64,000 nt of DNA from Paenibacillus sp. FSL R10-2782 (GCF_038592985.1 NZ_CP151951.1:4938501-5002500), one strand, 5' to 3'; shown: positions 1-9,687, numbered from the stretch's first letter. Program-made: numbers and translations. The notes: generated by a model not told the origin, from the sequence alone.

Positions 1-380
1 TCAGGCTTTAAGGCTCCTGATCCCAACGAGTTTATCGTTCTGGTACAGCGTCACCTTACTCTAATCTGCAAATTAATTTTTTCTCCTCTCCGTCCGAAAT
101 CCAGAATTGGCCCGGATCTTCAAGTGTTGCAACAGCCGTATTCACACCGCACATGATGGGTTTGCCGTTTGCATCAAGGTAGTACCGTTATCGGCTTCTT
201 GTTGACAAATGTGTAATAGTACAGCTCTGCTATACGTTCTACCGACCAAGCCTGCATATCGAACCATTTGTTGGACCGACGGTCCGTATACATAGATTAT
301 TCCATATAGCCATATAGTAGAACATGAATTCGCCGCTCGGACATTGCTGTAATCGCCGTTCCAGAATACTTAAAAGTCAT
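1..380 (-). pseudogene. decayed gene of unknown function, minus strand
   Basis: Minus-strand reading gives protein-like pieces in shifting frames. A start at 380 opens with MTFKYSGTAITAMSERR and hits a stop after GYME. The same frame resumes with MYTDRRSNKWFDMQAW and runs to NKKPITV. A frame change leads to YYLDANGKPIMCGVNTAV and EDPGQFWISDGEEKKL, and another to VTLYQNDKLVGIRSLKA, which ends at the TGA at 3-1. The pieces are in order and co-linear, with at least one in-frame stop and two frame changes, so this reads as one broken gene of about 120 codons. I do not recognise the family. Sequencing errors could mimic part of the decay. Confidence 0.5.
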
Positions 381-489
381 ATTTGCTTTATGTAGCTTTT
401 GTCATCTCAAAATAAAAAAAGAATGGTTGAGTAGACACGGAGCCTGCTAAACCATTTCTCATGAAAATTTTTGATTCACACCCATCTCC

Positions 490-873
490 CTACCGTACCT
501 TGTCCTTTTGAATAAGCCCATAATAGATGCGTGCAGGCTCTGATTCTCCAGTGGATAAAATATATTCTGCCAAGGGGGCGCACAGCTTTTGAAGATAGAA
601 GGAGTATAGCAGCTCCGCCGTGTCAAAATGAATTTTCAACACCCGTTTCATCAATCCATCAAATTTGGGGTAATCCAGTTCTTCCGGGGTGATATCAAAC
701 GGGTATTCAGGAAAGGTTTTTTTTTGGATTTCGATGAACTGCTCCCTAATCTTTGGTTGATTGCCTGATCGCGCGGCTGAGAAATTCATCATAAAAAACG
801 ATATAAAATCTGTCTCACGATCACTTAATTTATAATACTCACACCAACGCATGAACATCAGCGGTTTTACCAT
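490..873 (-). CDS. small hypothetical protein, 127 aa
   Basis: A 127-residue soluble protein that I do not recognise. It begins MVKPLMFMRWCEYYKLSD and is rich in aromatic and charged residues, with no signal peptide, membrane segment or Cys cluster. A GGGGA-like ribosome site (from TAAAAGGGGATTTATAT) precedes the ATG. It stands alone between the broken gene at 1-380 and the methyltransferase gene and is read in the same direction as both. The helical, segmentally amphipathic look would suit a small structural or regulatory protein, but nothing in the sequence assigns a role. It is probably real because of the ribosome site and ordinary codon use. Confidence 0.6.
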   Translation of the reverse strand: MVKPLMFMRWCEYYKLSDRETDFISFFMMNFSAARSGNQPKIREQFIEIQKKTFPEYPFDITPEELDYPKFDGLMKRVLKIHFDTAELLYSFYLQKLCAPLAEYILSTGESEPARIYYGLIQKDKVR

Positions 874-1055
874 ATATAAATCCCCTTTTAACGAAGTCCA
901 ATTTAATCATTGAATCACACAAAATCTAACAGGTTCCAGCATATGTAATATATAGGTTAAGTCCCATTTTAAAATATGATTCCTTAAACAAATTTTGCAT
1001 TTTAACATATCCCTATATCTTACTTCTCCGTAATTAGCCTACAAAGAATGCTCAA

Positions 1056-1099
1056 CAAAAAAGACCTTTTCAACATCTTAATGACGCTGACCAGGTCTT
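1056..1099 (-). terminator. rho-independent terminator after the methyltransferase gene
   Basis: On the minus strand AAGACCT at 1099-1093 pairs with AGGTCTT at 1067-1061 and is followed by a T run (1062-1056). It lies about 60 bases past the stop of the methyltransferase gene. The loop is long (about 25 bases). Confidence 0.5.
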
Positions 1100-1159
1100 C
1101 TCATGGAAATCCGTATCTTTACATTCGTATCTATTCTAGTCCTCTACATAGCTGACCCA

Positions 1160-1717
1160 TTACAGGCTGCAAGTGAAAACATAGGCGGGCGGGACGTTGT
1201 AATGTACCTTTTTGATTTGAATGTCTCTAAAGAAGGTACGAAAGAAGTTGTGTTTTACCTTACTATACTGAAACGTAATAAATTTGCCCTCCTGACCCAA
1301 TACTTCTGCCGTTTGTCCCAAAATCAGGCTGGATAAGGCGGCAGGTAGGCTGGTAAAAGGGAGTCCTGATACGACGTAATCCACTTTCGAGACATGATAC
1401 TGTGTTATATACCGGGCTACATGCTCGGCCGATCCATGAATGACGTGTACTTGCTCCAAGTGTCCGTACTTGCTTTGCAATGTTTTGTAAAACGATTCAT
1501 TGGCCTCAATCACTAGCAATAGCGTATCCGGGCGCTTGTTCTTAATCAGTTCTTGCGTAAACACACCGGTACCTGCACCATACTCAATGATGCACGCTGC
1601 TTGGTCAAAGTAGATTGGTGTGGCAATTTGCTTGGCCAACTGTCTTGAGCTTGGTATGATAGCGCCTACGCTACGTGGATGCCTGATATACTCTCGAATA
1701 AAGTGAATCGCATTCAT
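1160..1717 (-). CDS. class I SAM-dependent methyltransferase (rRNA adenine dimethylase / phospholipid methyltransferase-like)
   Basis: A 185-residue methyltransferase. The start is the ATG at 1717 (MNAIHFIREYIRHP), which has GGGAGAGGGAAAG just upstream; the longer frame to 1762 lacks such a site. The N-terminal HPRSVGAIIPSSRQLAK and the SAM-binding motif IIEYGAGTGVFTQEL match the group annotated as phospholipid N-methyltransferase or rRNA adenine methyltransferase-like. The motif II acidic residue is in LLVIEAN and the motif IV region reads VVSGLPFTSLP. Substrate is not evident: the family acts on membrane phosphatidylethanolamine or on rRNA, and this short form fits the former slightly better. 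It is monocistronic, with a terminator downstream. Confidence 0.75.
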   Translation of the reverse strand: MNAIHFIREYIRHPRSVGAIIPSSRQLAKQIATPIYFDQAACIIEYGAGTGVFTQELIKNKRPDTLLLVIEANESFYKTLQSKYGHLEQVHVIHGSAEHVARYITQYHVSKVDYVVSGLPFTSLPAALSSLILGQTAEVLGQEGKFITFQYSKVKHNFFRTFFRDIQIKKVHYNVPPAYVFTCSL

Positions 1718-1894
1718 CTTTCCCTCTCCCTGCTTGACACACGTAATAGGCATTCGGTTCATCCAGATATCACATTACATATTCATTGTATCTCGATCAG
1801 AATAGTCATTTCAAGCAGGCTACAGTCTGAATAAAAGAAAGTGGACAGCCTTATTGGAATCTAGTCAAATAAAACTGCCCTCTCGCTGTAATCT

Positions 1895-3205
1895 TTATTG
1901 TTCTATCGTGTCGACACTTGGACTTTCCGTCTTGGATGCCTGTCCACCTTTACGCCGTCGTGCGTCCAAGCGCATGGCAACAATCCGGTAGATGGAGGTA
2001 GGGCGTATGGATACGGCCCAGTTTGCGTCCGCATCCGGTGCAAGTACGACTCCCAACTGATGATGATCCCCATCGTACATGCCGCGCTGCACAAACTTGC
2101 TCTCACCTTGAAGGTTCCGTACCTCCAGCTTGCAAAAAGCGGAGTTGATCCGCAAGGCTTGATGCAGCTCGTTGCGGCTGTTCACGACGACGCTGTTCAC
2201 GCGGTAAATGGACTCGCCGGGCAGAATGCCCATCGCCGTCGCTGGACTATCCGGCAGCACAGCCAGTACACGCAGTCCTTGCTCCGGATGAACAAACATA
2301 GGGCTGAGACGGCTCTCCTCCATGTTGCCGTACCAGATCAGCGCCTCATGGGCCAGGAAGGAGAACAACGCTGCCACCAGCGTCAGCGGACTCCACCATG
2401 CTGCCAGCAGGCTTAGCAGGAGCAAGGCTACGCTGTAGAGAAGCAGGCGGTTAGCGGTTAGCACCGCCTTCTGGCGTGGCAATTGGCCTATCGTCACGCT
2501 GCTGAAGCCCATTAGGACCGGCAAGGCTGCCAGCATATATCCGGTTCCATCACCAAACAACGGCGTCCACGGAAGCGCAAAGCCTCCCTGAACAGGAACC
2601 AGAAGCAACAACGGAATGGGCCAGAGGTCTTCCATCCGGTAGCCTCCGACCAGCCTTCCCCGCTTGCCCTCCACGAACAGTGGCGTTGCGGCCTTTCCTC
2701 CCTGCCAGCGAACCAGCAGCGCCTCAGCCACATGCAGCGCAGCAACGAGTACCAGCAACGCTGGAATATCCAATCCACGGATGGCTGCCACCGATGTTCC
2801 AAGCGCTCCCTCAGGCTGCCAGCCCTCCGCCACGTTTAGAGCAAACTGGACTAGACCCAGAAGGCCCACCGAATAGGCCAGACACAGGTAACGTACGCGT
2901 ACCAGCATAAGCAGCAATGTGGCCACCCACAGACATACGATGGAGGCCGAGGTCAGATGAACACTTACGAACATTCCGAGAGCAGACAGGGCCAGCCCCG
3001 CGATTAGACCACTCCATACTACGCGCCACGTCTCCCCCGGCCAATTATGCAGCCTAGTATGAAAGAGCTTGCGCTCCAGCAGCATTTGCCGACGATAGCC
3101 AAGCGCGACAATGAGTATCGAGATATAGTAAAACGGCTGCAAAAGCAGGTACAAGCAAGCATTTAGAACGCTCCATCCCCATTGTAAAGCCCATTCCAAG
3201 TTCAT
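1895..3205 (-). CDS. minJ: MinJ-like polytopic membrane protein with C-terminal PDZ domain
   Basis: A 436-residue membrane protein with about eight hydrophobic segments between residues 12 and 290. A single PDZ domain follows at roughly 305-390, with the carboxylate-loop region around GLRVLAVLPDSPATAMGILP. The architecture and the position directly downstream of ctpB match Bacillus subtilis minJ (yvjD), whose product bridges DivIVA and MinD at cell poles and septa and so limits division to midcell. AAGGAGTG precedes the ATG. A terminator separates it from ctpB, so it may have its own promoter. The low sequence conservation of the membrane part makes orthology a context-based inference; the PDZ call is secure. 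Confidence 0.75.
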   Translation of the reverse strand: MNLEWALQWGWSVLNACLYLLLQPFYYISILIVALGYRRQMLLERKLFHTRLHNWPGETWRVVWSGLIAGLALSALGMFVSVHLTSASIVCLWVATLLLMLVRVRYLCLAYSVGLLGLVQFALNVAEGWQPEGALGTSVAAIRGLDIPALLVLVAALHVAEALLVRWQGGKAATPLFVEGKRGRLVGGYRMEDLWPIPLLLLVPVQGGFALPWTPLFGDGTGYMLAALPVLMGFSSVTIGQLPRQKAVLTANRLLLYSVALLLLSLLAAWWSPLTLVAALFSFLAHEALIWYGNMEESRLSPMFVHPEQGLRVLAVLPDSPATAMGILPGESIYRVNSVVVNSRNELHQALRINSAFCKLEVRNLQGESKFVQRGMYDGDHHQLGVVLAPDADANWAVSIRPTSIYRIVAMRLDARRRKGGQASKTESPSVDTIEQ

Positions 3206-3324
3206 TCACACTCCTTATGCCCCTGGCCCGCTGTTCAGCGGATCACGTACATTTCATATCCATTTATTCTATATGAAATTGCCAACGTAGGGAAGACAAT
3301 CCGGCAGACTGCAAATAAATCCCA

Positions 3325-3352
3325 CAATAAAAGGAGGCTGTTTCCAGCCCCC
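3325..3352 (-). terminator. terminator after ctpB
   Basis: Minus-strand hairpin GGGGGCTG-GAAA-CAGCCTCC (3352-3333) with a GNRA-type tetraloop, followed by TTTTATTG. It lies about 20 bases after the ctpB stop codon. Confidence 0.8.
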
Positions 3353-3370
3353 TTAGTTGTAGCCTTATTA

Positions 3371-4837
3371 TTATTTCGCTGCGCTAGTCTTCATTTCCTT
3401 CCGAATCTCTTCAATCCCCTGCTTGAGTTGATTGTCATTTTTCGGATCACGAATTTTTTCGATCAGCTTGGCTTCCATCGCCGCTGCTGTCTTCGCATCA
3501 ATCACACCGTTAACCGTCAGCTTCGCCTGTTTTTGAAAAGCATTAACGGAGCCTTCCGTCACTTTATCAAAATATCCGTCTTCACGGCCCGGCTTGTAGC
3601 CCAAGCCTTGCAGAATGATTTGCGCATTTTTTACATCGCCGCTATTCATATTGTATTTCAACGGCTTTTCCTTGTTCAGCGGTGCTGCTGTGAAGAATTC
3701 AGGCTGTTCCACCGCGATATCCGGCTTAATACCTTTTTTGTGAATCCACGTTCCATTTGGCGTCAGCCATTTGGCAATCGTGATTTTGAGCAGGCTACCG
3801 TCGCCCATTTGCTTGTCATAGCTGGTCTGTACGGTACCTTTACCAAAGGAGTTTTCCCCGATCAATACTGCTCCAGCCGATTGCTGGAGAGCGCCAGCCA
3901 GGATTTCGGACGCGCTTGCGCTACCTTTATTCATGAGCAGCGTCACTGGATATTTCTTACTTGACCCTTTAGATTTCTCTTCTTCACGCTTCTGATTCTT
4001 GTCTTCCACTTGCACGATCGTTTTACCAGCAGGTACAAATTGCTGTGCAATATCAATCACGACGGAAAGCACGCCGCCCGGGTTATTACGCACGTCGATG
4101 ACAAGCCCTTTAAGCCCCTGTTTTTCCAGCTTCGCGAGTTCTTCTTTAAAACGATCTGCTGTATTCAAGGAGAACTGGGTAATCGTGATGACGCCTACAC
4201 CGCCGCTTTCCATATGAGCCGTCACGGTTTCCATATCGATACTATCACGGGTAATGGTGTATTCCAGCGGATCAGGAGAGCCGCTGCGCTGGATTTTGAC
4301 CTTGGCCTGACTACCCTTAGGTCCACGTATTTTGGAAACGGCCTTGTTCAAATCCAGACCATCCAGCGTTTCACCGTTAACGGACAAAATAATGTCCTTG
4401 GAACGCAGTCCCGCCTTCTCGGCCGGTGAGCCTTTAATTGGCGTTACCACGACCACTTTTCCATTTTCTGCCGCTACCTCGGCCCCGATCCCGGTAAAGG
4501 AGCCTTCAATGGACTGTTCAAACTGCTGTGCTGTTTCTTTGCCCATATAAGAGGAATATGGGTCGTCGAGCGATTCCATCATACCGTTGATGGCTCCGTC
4601 CACTAGCTTGGTACGGTCGACGTCCTGATAGTATTGCCCCTGGATCAGATCCATCGCTGTCTCAATTTTGCGGATATCACTTCTGGAGGTGGAGCTGCTA
4701 CCTGTCACACTCGCCAGCAGTCCTTCGCCCAGAGCGCTGCTTCCCACTGTCGTCGTTCCAGTATAAGCAAAAGTGAGCAGGCTACCGCCAAGCAGCCCAA
4801 TCACCATCAAGAGTACCGCTGTACTTTTTTTCAACAT
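3371..4837 (-). CDS. ctpB: carboxyl-terminal processing serine protease, S41 family, with PDZ and peptidoglycan-binding domains
   Basis: A 488-residue secreted or membrane-tethered protease. Residues 7-27 form the signal or anchor. The PDZ domain lies at about 110-190 (GSFTGIGAEVAAENGKVVVV onward) and the S41 catalytic domain follows. Catalytic residues are inferred as Ser308 in NKGSASASEI with Lys333 and Gln337 in FGKGTVQ. The C-terminal part, about 390-460, is a PG_binding_1 domain (AQIILQGLGYKPG, VNAFQKQAKLTVNG). In B. subtilis CtpB cleaves SpoIVFA and so times sigma-K activation during sporulation. Same length and same place between the ftsEX block and minJ here. A GGCGGTGG ribosome site precedes the ATG. 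Confidence 0.9.
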   Translation of the reverse strand: MLKKSTAVLLMVIGLLGGSLLTFAYTGTTTVGSSALGEGLLASVTGSSSTSRSDIRKIETAMDLIQGQYYQDVDRTKLVDGAINGMMESLDDPYSSYMGKETAQQFEQSIEGSFTGIGAEVAAENGKVVVVTPIKGSPAEKAGLRSKDIILSVNGETLDGLDLNKAVSKIRGPKGSQAKVKIQRSGSPDPLEYTITRDSIDMETVTAHMESGGVGVITITQFSLNTADRFKEELAKLEKQGLKGLVIDVRNNPGGVLSVVIDIAQQFVPAGKTIVQVEDKNQKREEEKSKGSSKKYPVTLLMNKGSASASEILAGALQQSAGAVLIGENSFGKGTVQTSYDKQMGDGSLLKITIAKWLTPNGTWIHKKGIKPDIAVEQPEFFTAAPLNKEKPLKYNMNSGDVKNAQIILQGLGYKPGREDGYFDKVTEGSVNAFQKQAKLTVNGVIDAKTAAAMEAKLIEKIRDPKNDNQLKQGIEEIRKEMKTSAAK

Positions 4838-4995
4838 CTAATCGTCCACCGCCTTCAATTGATCTTGTATACTATTGCCTTGCAACGCATATCCATCCAC
4901 GCAGTATACGTCTAGCTTGTACGGAATATGTTAATTGTATCCTACTCTGTGTTTCAATGCACATGTTCTGCACCGGGTATCAAGCTATGAAGGCA

Positions 4996-5034
4996 AAGCC
5001 CTATCTACAACCGTATTGGCTACAAATAGGGCTT
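4996..5034 (-). terminator. inverted repeat after the M23 peptidase gene, weak terminator
   Basis: AAGCCCTAT at 4996-5004 pairs with ATAGGGCTT at 5026-5034. It sits about 10 bases beyond the stop of the peptidase gene on the minus strand. The following T tract is poor (TTTGCCTT), so termination may be partial. Confidence 0.45.
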
Positions 5035-5044
5035 CCCTTTTCAA

Positions 5045-6328
5045 CTATAGATAGTTCATCGGATTTACTGGTTTGTTATTCTCGCGCACCTCAAAATGAC
5101 AGTGAGGTCCTGTTGAATTGCCCGTCGAACCAACTTCTGCAATTTTTTGACCGCGTTTCACAGTCTGTCCTGTACGTACCACCGTACCGCCATTGCGAAT
5201 ATGTCCATACAAAGTCCACAGCCCGTCTCCGTGATCAATCACGACCGTATTGCCGTAGCCACTCCACCATTCCGCAACAATGACAACACCGTCTTCTGCT
5301 GCATGAATATCAGTTCCCTGCGGAGCAGCCATATCAATGCCTGTATGGCCTTTAAGCTTGCCGGTAATCGGATGTACCCGCATGCCAAACGTTGATGAGA
5401 GTCGGTAATTGGATACAGGCAAAGCCAGCGTGCCCGATCCGCCCGTATACGTACTGGCTGCCGCATGACTGGAATTAGAGCCTGCGCCTGAGGATGAAGA
5501 AGCATATCGCTTGGCTTCAGCAGCACGCGCAGCCGCTCTAGCACGTGCTGCTTTAGCCGCCTGTTCCGCTCTGAGCTTGTTTTTCTCCTGCACCAGACCC
5601 ACACGTTTGTTAGCGAGGGCTACCAGCATATCATTCTGCTCTTCACTGATTTCATCCGACTCAGCAATATCATGATCATAATTGGCAATCAGACGCTGCT
5701 TTTCCTTCTCCTTCGAATTCAGCTCAGCCTTGGCGCCCTGTTTGAGGGCATACAGCTTCTTGGCATTTTTATATTCCGTGTCGAGCTGCTTCTTCTTACT
5801 GACTACCAGAGCCTTGTCCTTTTTATGCTCGTCCAGCAGGATTTGATCCTGCTCCACGATCGTTTTCAGGGAGTCTACCCGGCTGAGAAAGTCACTAAAG
5901 CTGGTCGAAGACATAAGCACGTCCATATAGGAGACGGTTCCATCCGTATACATCAGACGCACGCGAGTTTCCAGCATTTTTTCCCGTGACTGGATACGAT
6001 CAATCGCTTCGGCTAAATCTTTTTTAGTCGCACGCAGATTATCTTCCGTTTGATCAATCTGAACTGCTACACGGGTCAACTGGTCGCTGACGCTGTTAAT
6101 CTGGGCGAGTACAATTTTCAGGTTTTGCACGGTTTTATTTTTGTAATGTTGGGCATACTGTTTATCTTGAGCCGCCTTTTCCTGCTGTTGCTTGGCAGAC
6201 TTGGCCTTCTTTTCCAATTGATTTAGTTGCGAATTAATTTCACTCATGCTTTTGGCATATCCGTCTGAGGGCTGAATCAGCAATGCGGCTACCAAGGTAG
6301 CGGCCAACACAGATCCTGTCTTCTTCAA
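5045..6328 (-). CDS. EnvC-like murein hydrolase: coiled coil plus M23 endopeptidase domain
   Basis: A 427-residue secreted protein. An N-terminal signal (KKTGSVLAATLVAALL) is followed by a long Gln/Lys/Glu-rich coiled coil over roughly residues 28-275, an Ala/Ser-rich linker, and a C-terminal LytM/M23 domain. Likely zinc ligands are His and Asp in KGHTGIDMA and the HxH in GPHCHFEV. The start is TTG at 6328 preceded by AAGGATGGGGA. It lies directly downstream of ftsEX. The coiled-coil plus LytM layout is that of EnvC, or of Gram-positive hydrolases such as CwlO and PcsB, which are activated by FtsEX. A cell-wall hydrolase gated by FtsEX is the natural inference. Confidence 0.88.
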   Translation of the reverse strand: MKKTGSVLAATLVAALLIQPSDGYAKSMSEINSQLNQLEKKAKSAKQQQEKAAQDKQYAQHYKNKTVQNLKIVLAQINSVSDQLTRVAVQIDQTEDNLRATKKDLAEAIDRIQSREKMLETRVRLMYTDGTVSYMDVLMSSTSFSDFLSRVDSLKTIVEQDQILLDEHKKDKALVVSKKKQLDTEYKNAKKLYALKQGAKAELNSKEKEKQRLIANYDHDIAESDEISEEQNDMLVALANKRVGLVQEKNKLRAEQAAKAARARAAARAAEAKRYASSSSGAGSNSSHAAASTYTGGSGTLALPVSNYRLSSTFGMRVHPITGKLKGHTGIDMAAPQGTDIHAAEDGVVIVAEWWSGYGNTVVIDHGDGLWTLYGHIRNGGTVVRTGQTVKRGQKIAEVGSTGNSTGPHCHFEVRENNKPVNPMNYL

Positions 6329-6414
6329 CTTGCAATCCCCATCCTTTATCGCAAAATAACACCGGGCTTCCCCGTTCTAATTAATATCGATTACGACGTC
6401 CACCAAATGTTTCC

Positions 6415-7332
6415 TTATACTTTTAAGAACTTGCGCATGGATAGGGTACTGCCAACAATGCCGACCAGCATCCCCAAAATAATCAGCAAAGCACTCAACT
6501 GAATCCAAATGCCTTCAAGCGGCATAAGCTTCAACATGTTCAGCGCAATATCTCCTTGAACGGCTGTAAGCAAACGCTGATAACCAGAAAACAAAATACC
6601 AACGGTAATTACGGAACCAATCAGGCCAATAAGGGCGCCTTCGATAAAAAACGGCCATCGTATAAAAAAGTTGGTCGCACCGACCAGCTTCATAATGCCA
6701 ATCTCTTTGCGTCGTGCCAGAATGGTCACGCGGATCGTATTCGAAATCAGGAACATGGACATCAGTCCCAATCCAGCCACGAATACAAAGCCCACATTAC
6801 GGATGAGCTTGGTAATGGTGAAGAGCGTCTCCACGGTGCCTTTTCCGTAACGGACCTTTAAAATCGGTTTCTCCGGATGTATCGTGTTCAGCTTCTCAAT
6901 CTTCTCAGCTACAAATGGGACTGTCGTCGGTTCAATGACCTCTACAACGATTTTGTCTGGAAGCGGATTGCTGTCCTTATCAAAACCCTCCAGCAGCTCC
7001 TTGCCGCTGTCTCCCAAATCTTTTCGCAGCTCCTCCAGGCCTTGAGCCTTGGTGACAAAGGTAGCTTTGCTGATTTCCGGCATCGCCGCGATTTCCTTTT
7101 GCAGCGTTTCACGCATGCTTTGCTCCACATTCAGCTCCAAAAATACGTTAACCTCCACCTGGCTATCCGCTTGGTCAGCCAAGGAGTTGACGTTGAGCAC
7201 CAGCATAATAAACACGCCCAGTATAAGCAGTGACACAACAATCGAGGTGACGGATGCCACGGACATCCAGCCATTGCGGAATATGTTTTTGAAGCCTTCC
7301 CGCACATGACGCAAGAAGGTATTAAAAGTCAT
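6415..7332 (-). CDS. ftsX: cell division protein FtsX
   Basis: A 305-residue membrane subunit of the FtsEX complex. There is one transmembrane segment near residues 22-45, a large extracellular domain at about 46-170 (starting VNVFLELNVEQSMRE), then three C-terminal segments typical of the MacB/FtsX permease fold (LISNTIRVTILARRKEIGIM is the conserved cytoplasmic stretch). The ATG lies inside the end of ftsE, overlapping by 11 bases, with its ribosome site GGGGAG in the ftsE coding sequence, so the two are translationally coupled. It transmits FtsE ATPase cycles across the membrane to a murein hydrolase, probably the product of the next gene. Confidence 0.95.
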   Translation of the reverse strand: MTFNTFLRHVREGFKNIFRNGWMSVASVTSIVVSLLILGVFIMLVLNVNSLADQADSQVEVNVFLELNVEQSMRETLQKEIAAMPEISKATFVTKAQGLEELRKDLGDSGKELLEGFDKDSNPLPDKIVVEVIEPTTVPFVAEKIEKLNTIHPEKPILKVRYGKGTVETLFTITKLIRNVGFVFVAGLGLMSMFLISNTIRVTILARRKEIGIMKLVGATNFFIRWPFFIEGALIGLIGSVITVGILFSGYQRLLTAVQGDIALNMLKLMPLEGIWIQLSALLIILGMLVGIVGSTLSMRKFLKV

Positions 7333-8008
7333 ATCCGTACTCCCCTCTCACCTGATCCCTTACGATGTTGCCATTTTCGATGGCAATGACGCGTTTACGC
7401 ATAGAGTTTACGATGTCCTTATTGTGTGTCGCCATAACAATGGTCGTGCCGCGAAAATTAATTTCGTCCAGCAGCTGCATGATCTCCCACGATGTTTCGG
7501 GGTCCAAATTACCTGTGGGCTCATCGGCAATGATCACGGACGGATTGTTGACGATAGCCCGTGCGATAGCTACGCGCTGCTGCTCCCCACCGGAAAGCTG
7601 GGCAGGCTCGCGATTCATTTTCGTTTTCAAGCCAACCAATTCAAGTACTTCCGGCACCCGCTTGCGAATCAGCTTCTTGGGAGCCTCAATGACTTCCATC
7701 GCAAAAGCGACATTCTCATAGGCCGTCAAACGCGGCAAAAGCCGGAAATCCTGAAAAATGACTCCGATGTTGCGACGAACGTAGGGTATTTTACGCTGCT
7801 TGAGCTTCCCGATATTAAATCCATTAACTGAAATTTGCCCCTTGGTCGGTACTTCTTCTCTATAAATAAGCTTCATAAAAGTCGATTTACCCGCCCCGGA
7901 CGGGCCGACTACGTATACGAATTCATTACGGTCAATTTTGACCGATACTCCCTGAAGTGCGTGGGTTCCATTAGCATAGGTCTTCCACACATCCTGCATT
8001 TCAATCAC
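7322..8008 (-). CDS. ftsE: cell division ATP-binding protein FtsE
   Basis: A 228-residue ABC ATPase. Walker A is GPSGAGKST near residue 36, the signature motif is [14 protein letters not shown], Walker B is VIIADEPTG and the switch histidine is in MATHNKD. The start is GTG at 8008 with GGGAAG upstream. It pairs with FtsX and probably drives the M23 peptidase encoded further downstream. The divergent VanW gene begins 226 bases away, so promoters for both directions should lie between 8009 and 8234; I could not fix a convincing -35/-10 pair there. Confidence 0.95.
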   Translation of the reverse strand: MIEMQDVWKTYANGTHALQGVSVKIDRNEFVYVVGPSGAGKSTFMKLIYREEVPTKGQISVNGFNIGKLKQRKIPYVRRNIGVIFQDFRLLPRLTAYENVAFAMEVIEAPKKLIRKRVPEVLELVGLKTKMNREPAQLSGGEQQRVAIARAIVNNPSVIIADEPTGNLDPETSWEIMQLLDEINFRGTTIVMATHNKDIVNSMRKRVIAIENGNIVRDQVRGEYGYDF

Positions 8009-8234
8009 TCGATCACTTCCCGCTGCTTAATCAGATTACGTAAATAACTTAATATCCATTCGACATATTCCATGCATTTCCTTTAAAAAGTCCTGTATTT
8101 CATCATACCGTTTATCATTGTAACAAATTTGTTACCTGAATAGTACCGAAAGTTTTCTGCTTTTGGCACATATATATGAATATTATGGCACATGAATACG
8201 CTGCCAAGCTTACGAGACAGGAGACAGCCGCATT

Positions 8235-9653
8235 ATGAAAAAAATTCATTTATCCTTCATCTGGATATGGACTGTAATTCTGGCGCTAGCCATGTTGTGG
8301 GGAGGACTGCATCTGTACGCCGACAGGCAAACGCTGCCGAAGGGCGTAACCGTTGGAGGAGTCAATGTGGGAAATATGGATAAAACAGCCGCACTCCGAC
8401 TGCTGGACACAAAGCTGAATGCATTGAAGCAACGCCCCCTGATCCTGACGGACAGCGACAGTAGCGCGCAGGATATCAAGCTTACGCTCGGAGAAGCGGG
8501 TATCCACTATGAAGCGAAGGCATTCCGTGATGCCGTGAATGCGCTCGTCTCGGAGCATCTTTGGACTCGTGCGCAGACGCGGTTTTCCTTTGGAAAAGAA
8601 TGGACGATTACGCCTTCCCGGCAGGAGTCAGCCTTGCAGGCCAGATTCGGAGCAGATTGGGAGGAACAGCGTTACAGCAAGCCTATCAATGCCGTGCGCC
8701 AGATCGACGGGGACGATCAGATTCACTATATTCCGGGCCGTTCTGCCAGGCGCCTGGATTGGCCCAAACTGGGCGTAGCGCTGGATAAGGCGCTGCCCAA
8801 GGATTTTACTGCTTCCGGGGAACCAGTGCGGGTGGAGCTGCCGTTTCGTCAACTAGAGCCGGACATTACGGTGGACGGTCTGCGGAGCGAAGGGATTGAA
8901 CGCAAAATCGTCCAGCTTTCCACCAGCCTCGGCAGCAGCTCGGAAGGACGTGTGTATAACGTCAATTCGGCGGCAAGCACCGTTGACGGATTGATTCTCA
9001 AGCCGGGCGAGATATTCGATTATGCTCAGATCATTGCCAAGGCTGAGCGCACACATGGCTTTCGTGAGGCTCCCGTGATCGTTAACGGGCAGTTGGAACC
9101 GGGCATTGGCGGCGGGATTTGTCAGGTATCCAGCACCGTCTATAATGCGGCGCTGCGAGTCGGCCTGGACATTGTTGAGCGCCGCAACCATTCCTTGCCG
9201 GTCAGCTATTTGCCCAAAGGGCAGGATGCAACTTATGCTACAGGATCTATCAATTTCCGTTTTAAAAACAATACAGGCAAGCATTTGCTCCTTCGTGCTG
9301 CTGTCCAAAACCGGATGCTTACCGTCAAATTTTTCGGCACCTTCCCGTCCAATGTGTCCTATGAGCTGGAATCGCGTACGGTTCATGTATTACCCATCCC
9401 AGAGAAAACAATAAGTAATGACTCACTTTCCCCCGGCTTCTATCAGGTGCTTCGGCAGGGCAAGGCAGGATACGTAGTGGAAACGTACCGAATGAAGATC
9501 GTAGATGGCAAAACCGTGGAACGCACCCGAATCAGCCGGGATACCTACCGTGCGCAGCAGCGTATTGTGGCCGTTCACAGTGGAAGCACACCGCCTGAGC
9601 CTCAGACACGCGATCAGCAGGAGCCCATTGTAGAAGATGGCATAAGTGAATAG
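8235..9653 (+). CDS. VanW family protein with N-terminal peptidoglycan-binding-like region
   Basis: A 472-residue protein with an N-terminal membrane anchor (IWTVILALAMLWGGLHLY). A PG_binding_4-like stretch begins at LPKGVTVGGVNVG and spans about residues 35-200. The VanW domain follows, with the hallmarks VNSAASTVDGLILKPGE, GGGICQVSSTVYNAAL and ERRNHSLPVSYLP. A G5-like or Ser-rich tail ends the protein. VanW was first noted in vanB-type vancomycin resistance clusters, but its function is unknown and most Firmicutes carry several copies unrelated to resistance, so no resistance is implied. AGGAGACAG precedes the ATG. It is divergent from ftsE and convergent with the SLH gene. Confidence 0.9.
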   Translation: MKKIHLSFIWIWTVILALAMLWGGLHLYADRQTLPKGVTVGGVNVGNMDKTAALRLLDTKLNALKQRPLILTDSDSSAQDIKLTLGEAGIHYEAKAFRDAVNALVSEHLWTRAQTRFSFGKEWTITPSRQESALQARFGADWEEQRYSKPINAVRQIDGDDQIHYIPGRSARRLDWPKLGVALDKALPKDFTASGEPVRVELPFRQLEPDITVDGLRSEGIERKIVQLSTSLGSSSEGRVYNVNSAASTVDGLILKPGEIFDYAQIIAKAERTHGFREAPVIVNGQLEPGIGGGICQVSSTVYNAALRVGLDIVERRNHSLPVSYLPKGQDATYATGSINFRFKNNTGKHLLLRAAVQNRMLTVKFFGTFPSNVSYELESRTVHVLPIPEKTISNDSLSPGFYQVLRQGKAGYVVETYRMKIVDGKTVERTRISRDTYRAQQRIVAVHSGSTPPEPQTRDQQEPIVEDGISE

Positions 9654-9687
9654 GGCATGCATAAGGTATGCATAAAGCATAACAAAA

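Noticed and set aside
1103..1336. Plus-strand frame with a hydrophobic, signal-like N-terminus
   Set aside because: Mostly antisense to the methyltransferase gene, with no ribosome site; the hydrophobic start is chance.
8235..9653. VanW gene as a sign of vancomycin resistance
   Set aside because: No vanH, vanA/B or vanX homologue is nearby; VanW proteins are widespread surface proteins in Firmicutes.
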